Assembly (NCBI GenBank): GCA_020347545.1
Contig: CP070731.1
Coordinates: 2,151,672-2,162,161, forward strand
Direction: 5' to 3'
Source: Flavobacteriaceae bacterium
Lineage (GTDB): Bacteria; Bacteroidota; Bacteroidia; Flavobacteriales; Flavobacteriaceae
DNA: 10,490 nt
A program made the position numbers and the translations under genes. The notes under the pieces were generated by a model that saw only the letters and a list, made by a program, of their open reading frames with translations, made no database searches and had not been told where the DNA came from. Position 1 is the first letter of the stretch, and the number at the start of each line of letters is the position of its first letter. Positions 7,619-10,490 of the stretch are shown here, piece by piece.

Positions 7619-7626
7619 CAAAAGTA
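7619..7626 (-). promoter_or_regulatory. Bacteroidota -7 promoter box for metG
   Basis: On the minus strand the site is TACTTTTG, a perfect TAnnTTTG match. It ends 18 bases before the metG ATG, which gives a leader of only about 11-12 bases. A clear TTG -33 element is not visible; the upstream DNA is T-rich. The arrangement is nearly identical to that in front of tex. Confidence 0.5.
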
Positions 7627-7719
7627 AGAAAAAGGGAAAACATGATCCTTTTTATTTTAATTAATCACAGTCTTCCCGATTGATCTTCCATACAAGGGAC
7701 TTATATCGTTTTTAAATTA

Positions 7720-7727
7720 TACTTTTA
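7720..7727 (+). promoter_or_regulatory. possible -7 box for the LD-carboxypeptidase gene
   Basis: TACTTTTA matches seven of eight positions of TAnnTTTG (final G replaced by A). It ends 14 bases before the ATG at 7742. The surrounding DNA is very AT-rich, so near-matches are expected, and no -33 TTG is seen. It is the best candidate in the 141-base spacer on this strand. Confidence 0.28.
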
Positions 7728-7741
7728 TCAAAAATTAATTT

Positions 7742-8755
7742 ATGTTTTTTATGAAAAGACAAATGGCTTTTTTCCTCTGTTTGCTTGTTATGTTGGGGCA
7801 TGAGATTCACTCGCAGAATGATGAGTCAAGGATGATCACGAGAGACCTGGTAAAACCTCCAAGTTTGAAAAAAGGGGATACCATTATAATTCTTTCACCT
7901 GCGGGAAAATTAAAGGACAGAAGTGCCGTAGATGCAGGAATAGAATTGGCAAATCACTGGGGCCTTGTGGTGTTTTTTGGGAACCATTTACTTTCTGAGA
8001 ACAATACATTCGCAGGCACCGATCAGGAAAGGTTATCCGATCTTCAGAAGGCGCTTGATGATCCGAGTATAAAAGCGATATGGGCAGCAAGAGGAGGTTA
8101 TGGCACCGTCAGAATCATAGATGACCTGGATTTTAGCAGGTTTTCAGAAAATCCAAAATGGATCATCGGTTTTTCAGACATTACGGTATTGCATAATAAA
8201 GTGCATGATCTGGGATTTCAGTCGATTCACGGCCAGATGCCTGTGACCCTTGAATTGGAGAATCCTGTGCAAAAAGAGTCCATTCAGACTTTATACCGAG
8301 CTTTGTTTGGCAGGAAATTACAGTATAAAATTCCATCCTCAAAGTACAACCGACCAGGGAAATCTACGGGACAGTTGGTTGGAGGAAATCTTTCAATTGT
8401 TTACAGCATGCTGGCTTCTGACACTAATCTGAACATGGAGGGAAAAATACTTTTTATAGAAGATGTGGGAGAGGCTCTTTATCATATTGACCGGATGATG
8501 ATCAGCTTAAAAAGAGCTGGGTATTTTAATGGGTGTAAAGGAATATTGGTTGGAGATTTTAAATTAAAACCGAATGAGAGCAATCCTTTTGGAAAATCTC
8601 TTGAAGAAATAGTTCTGGAAGCAGCAGAAGGAACTGATTTTCCTGTTGTTTTTGATTTTCCCGCCGGACACCTGGACGATAACCGTTCATTACTTCTTGG
8701 GAGCTATATTGACATGAGTTCCAACCAGAACAGGGCCAGAATTAAATTTAAATGA
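7742..8755 (+). CDS. exported LD-carboxypeptidase, peptidase family S66 (LdcA/MccF type)
   Basis: The 337-residue protein belongs to the serine peptidases that cut L,D bonds, as in removal of the terminal D-Ala from tetrapeptide stems during murein recycling. The S66 layout is complete: the start motif LKKGDTIIILSPAG (42-55), AARGGYGTVRI (115-125), the nucleophile Ser145 in GFSDIT, GGNLS (214-218), Glu240 in FIEDVGE and His310 in PAGHLDDN, the last two being the expected partners of the Ser-Glu-His triad. Unlike cytosolic E. coli LdcA, it has an N-terminal signal peptide (about 1-25, hydrophobic FFLCLLVMLG, ending near HSQ), so it should act in the periplasm. In-frame ATG codons at 7742, 7751 and 7763 all keep the hydrophobic core; 7751 (MKRQMAFF) gives the most typical signal peptide. 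It is followed four bases later by yraN and is probably cotranscribed with it. Family members can also cleave other amides, as MccF does. Confidence 0.94.
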   Translation: MFFMKRQMAFFLCLLVMLGHEIHSQNDESRMITRDLVKPPSLKKGDTIIILSPAGKLKDRSAVDAGIELANHWGLVVFFGNHLLSENNTFAGTDQERLSDLQKALDDPSIKAIWAARGGYGTVRIIDDLDFSRFSENPKWIIGFSDITVLHNKVHDLGFQSIHGQMPVTLELENPVQKESIQTLYRALFGRKLQYKIPSSKYNRPGKSTGQLVGGNLSIVYSMLASDTNLNMEGKILFIEDVGEALYHIDRMMISLKRAGYFNGCKGILVGDFKLKPNESNPFGKSLEEIVLEAAEGTDFPVVFDFPAGHLDDNRSLLLGSYIDMSSNQNRARIKFK

Positions 8756-8759
8756 GCCG

Positions 8760-9119
8760 ATGGCAGCTCATAATGAACTTGGACTTACCGGGGAAAAGAT
8801 TGCAGTTGAATTTCTGGAAAACAAGGGTTACCACATCAGGGAGAAAAACTGGCGTTTTCAAAAAGCAGAGATCGACATCATTGCCCAAAAAGATGATTTG
8901 ATTGTCGTGGTAGAAGTAAAAACCAGATCCAGTAGGCATTTTGGTGATCCTCAACAGTTTGTGAGCAGTCAAAAAATTAGATATTTGATGAAAGCCGCTA
9001 ACAATTTCATCACGTCTCATAAAATTGATTTGGAGGTTCGATTTGACATCATCGCCATTGTTAAAAATCCTTACGAAGCTTCAATTGAGCATTTTGAAGA
9101 TGCTTTTCACCTTTTTTAA
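8760..9119 (+). CDS. yraN: YraN family (UPF0102) endonuclease-like protein
   Basis: This 119-residue protein matches the small YraN/UPF0102 family in length and sequence. The N-terminal MAAHNELGLTGEKIAVEFL and the GYHIREKNWRF segment (23-33) are typical. The PD-(D/E)xK-like nuclease core is intact: Glu37 and Asp39 in AEIDIIA, then Glu52 and Lys54 in VVVEVKTRSS, with the conserved FGDPQQFVSSQKI (61-73) after it. The fold suggests a DNA- or RNA-cleaving or binding protein related to Holliday-junction resolvases, but the family's role is not settled, so no substrate is assigned. The start at 8760 follows the LD-carboxypeptidase stop by four bases; an ATG at 8752 that overlaps that stop is out of frame. 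The pair probably forms one transcript, converging on the thioredoxin-like gene 16 bases beyond the stop. Confidence 0.95.
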   Translation: MAAHNELGLTGEKIAVEFLENKGYHIREKNWRFQKAEIDIIAQKDDLIVVVEVKTRSSRHFGDPQQFVSSQKIRYLMKAANNFITSHKIDLEVRFDIIAIVKNPYEASIEHFEDAFHLF

Positions 9120-9120
9120 A

Positions 9121-9140
9121 GATGCGATTGAGAAATCATC
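9121..9140. terminator. weak hairpin between the convergent yraN and thioredoxin-like genes
   Basis: GATT (9126-9129) pairs with AATC (9134-9137) around a GAGA loop, and GAT (9121-9123) with ATC (9138-9140) across a two-base bulge. The hairpin overlaps the stop codon of the minus-strand gene. No long T-tract follows on either strand. With only 16 bases between the genes, it is the only candidate terminator there. Confidence 0.22.
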
Positions 9141-10482
9141 TCGTTTCAAACATCGATTTTAATTCGTTAAAATCCTCAGGTTTCGCAAGGATATTTTTGT
9201 TCGAATCCAGAACGAGATAGGTTGGGATGGCAGTGATCCCATAGTCCTTTACTTTTTGACTTGACCACTTGTCTAAATCCAGGACATTGATGAATTCGCT
9301 ATAATCCTTTGTCATGATTTCCCAGCTTCTTTTTTCGTCCTCAAGCCCTATGGCCACGACATTGATGTTTTGAATACCACTGATAAATTTATAAAACTCA
9401 GGGACTTCTATTTGGCAATGTGGACAATTTGAACTAAAAAACAAAACCACATAATAATCAGTTCCCGAGAGTTCATACAAGGAAGTGTCGACTCCGTTTT
9501 CTGACCAGCTGAAATCGGGAGCCCTTACTCCAACCATAGTTTTTATGGATGCATTGATTCTGCCAATCATTTCCTTATCCTGGTAATCCTCAGGAAGTTT
9601 AAGGTAATATTCATGAAGGACATGATTGATCATATCAACATTTTCCTGGTCAAGATAAGCTTCCAGCAACTCTGTCTCGAAAGCGAGTTTGACCTGGTCG
9701 TAATTATCCATCCAGAGAACTGCTTTTTCAATAGCATCCATTTGCAGTTCATTTTGCCTCTGAAGGGTTTCGGCCTGATTCAGATAAAAAACATAATCGT
9801 TCAGTCGATTGTAAATAAATGTTGAATGACTCAGCACCTCATCCGAAAGATCCATGGCATCAAAAAAATGAATTTTAATTGTGTTCAGATACTCGTTTGG
9901 AGTATCCATGGGTTGGGGAGCGTTATGTTGCGCACTTGCTCTTATAAAGTGGTTGGCAAGCAAGTCAGAAGACCTGATTTCGTAATCTTTTTGAACTGTT
10001 GTGAGTTCATTAAGAATCGAGGTATAAGTTTTTTTTAAGGCTTTCTTTTCTTTTTTATCAGTAGATTCGAAATAAAGTACCTGAACAGAATCTAATTCCT
10101 CCTGTTTTGCTCTTATGTTTTTGTAATAATTCTGATAAATTTTGTTTTCAACTGACTCAGAAAAATATATAGTGGTTTCCGGATTATTAGGATCAAAGGA
10201 AAATTCAATCTCTTCCTTATTGTAAATAAATTCAACGTATAGATTGTTCTCTATTTGATAATAGGCACGGTAAATACCCGGTGATTGATTTTTATCAATG
10301 TTAAAAGTAAATTGACCGTCTATGACATCAGCATTATCGACATAACTTTGCTCTCCATTCTGCATCTGATACAGCAAGATCCAAGAGTAATCATGGTCAG
10401 GATCGATGGTTCCTTTGATAGAATACTGGCCCTGCATGTATGAACTTGCAATGAGAAGGATGACAAGTAGATAATACTTCAT
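9136..10482 (-). CDS. exported TlpA-like thioredoxin-fold protein with CPHC active site and long N-terminal region
   Basis: The 448-residue protein has a signal peptide (about 1-19, MKYYLLVILLIASSYMQGQ), so it works in the periplasm, possibly attached to neither membrane because no lipobox Cys is present. Residues 20-110 are beta-rich (SIKGTIDPDHDYSWILLYQM..., DGQFTFNIDK) and resemble the DUF4369-type domain that precedes thioredoxin domains in Bacteroidota. About 111-315 is helical and not recognised. A thioredoxin/AhpC-TSA-like domain covers about 318-448: GVRAPDFSW, then VVLFFSSNCPHC with redox cysteines C353 and C356, and the cis-proline loop at AIPT (P420). It probably reduces or exchanges disulfides in exported proteins or cytochrome c maturation; the substrate is unknown. 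CPHC is the pair found in oxidising DsbA, so direction of transfer cannot be told from the motif. The start is 8 bases from the right edge, so its promoter lies outside the window. Confidence 0.9.
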   Translation of the reverse strand: MKYYLLVILLIASSYMQGQYSIKGTIDPDHDYSWILLYQMQNGEQSYVDNADVIDGQFTFNIDKNQSPGIYRAYYQIENNLYVEFIYNKEEIEFSFDPNNPETTIYFSESVENKIYQNYYKNIRAKQEELDSVQVLYFESTDKKEKKALKKTYTSILNELTTVQKDYEIRSSDLLANHFIRASAQHNAPQPMDTPNEYLNTIKIHFFDAMDLSDEVLSHSTFIYNRLNDYVFYLNQAETLQRQNELQMDAIEKAVLWMDNYDQVKLAFETELLEAYLDQENVDMINHVLHEYYLKLPEDYQDKEMIGRINASIKTMVGVRAPDFSWSENGVDTSLYELSGTDYYVVLFFSSNCPHCQIEVPEFYKFISGIQNINVVAIGLEDEKRSWEIMTKDYSEFINVLDLDKWSSQKVKDYGITAIPTYLVLDSNKNILAKPEDFNELKSMFETR

Positions 10483-10490
10483 AAAGGATT

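Noticed and set aside
6496..7683. Plus-strand open frames opposite metG
   Set aside because: They are low-complexity antisense frames within a full-length, highly conserved synthetase gene.
7601..7741. A search of the metG/LD-carboxypeptidase divergent spacer for a riboswitch or T-box
   Set aside because: With the -7 box so close to the metG ATG, no room is left for a structured leader, and no long paired elements are visible.
8748..9020. Open frame on the minus strand opposite yraN
   Set aside because: The plus-strand yraN frame has the complete family motif set, and the opposite frame has none.

Overview
The window looks like chromosomal core sequence from a member of the Bacteroidota, most likely the class Flavobacteriia. 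The DNA is AT-rich. Promoter-like sites match the Bacteroidota -7 box TAnnTTTG. Start codons lack Shine-Dalgarno sequences. Several proteins are of types typical of this phylum: an exported TlpA-like thioredoxin with a long N-terminal region, a small outer-membrane barrel, and an ECF sigma factor with a one-pass membrane partner. I see no mobile element, CRISPR array, tRNA or rRNA. There are nine protein-coding genes, packed tightly, and no gene-free stretch exceeds 300 bases.

Layout on the minus strand, read from high to low coordinates. Bases 10482-9136 encode an exported thioredoxin-fold protein with a CPHC active site. It converges on a plus-strand pair, 7742-8755 (exported LD-carboxypeptidase, family S66) and 8760-9119 (YraN/UPF0102 nuclease-like protein). 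A 141-base divergent spacer (7601-7741) separates that pair from metG (7600-5543), which ends in a strong intrinsic terminator at 5488-5521. Next is a three-gene cluster that looks like one operon: an ECF sigma factor (5394-4837), a single-pass membrane protein that overlaps it by four bases and is probably its anti-sigma factor (4840-4073), and an outer-membrane beta-barrel protein with an N-terminal coiled coil (4054-2999). Then come tex (2894-768) and, running off the left edge, the N-terminal 218 codons of an exported coiled-coil protein that resembles the periplasmic part of large MscS-type mechanosensitive channels (654-1).

The housekeeping genes (metG, tex, yraN) and the peptidoglycan and redox enzymes are ordinary. 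The most interesting unit is the sigma / membrane protein / barrel cluster. It has the parts of a trans-envelope signalling module: sigma in the cytoplasm, a partner spanning the inner membrane, and a barrel in the outer membrane that carries a periplasmic helical segment. An ECF-type promoter candidate sits just upstream of the sigma gene, which suggests autoregulation. This functional reading is inference from gene order and architecture. I do not see a clearly unprecedented system in the window.
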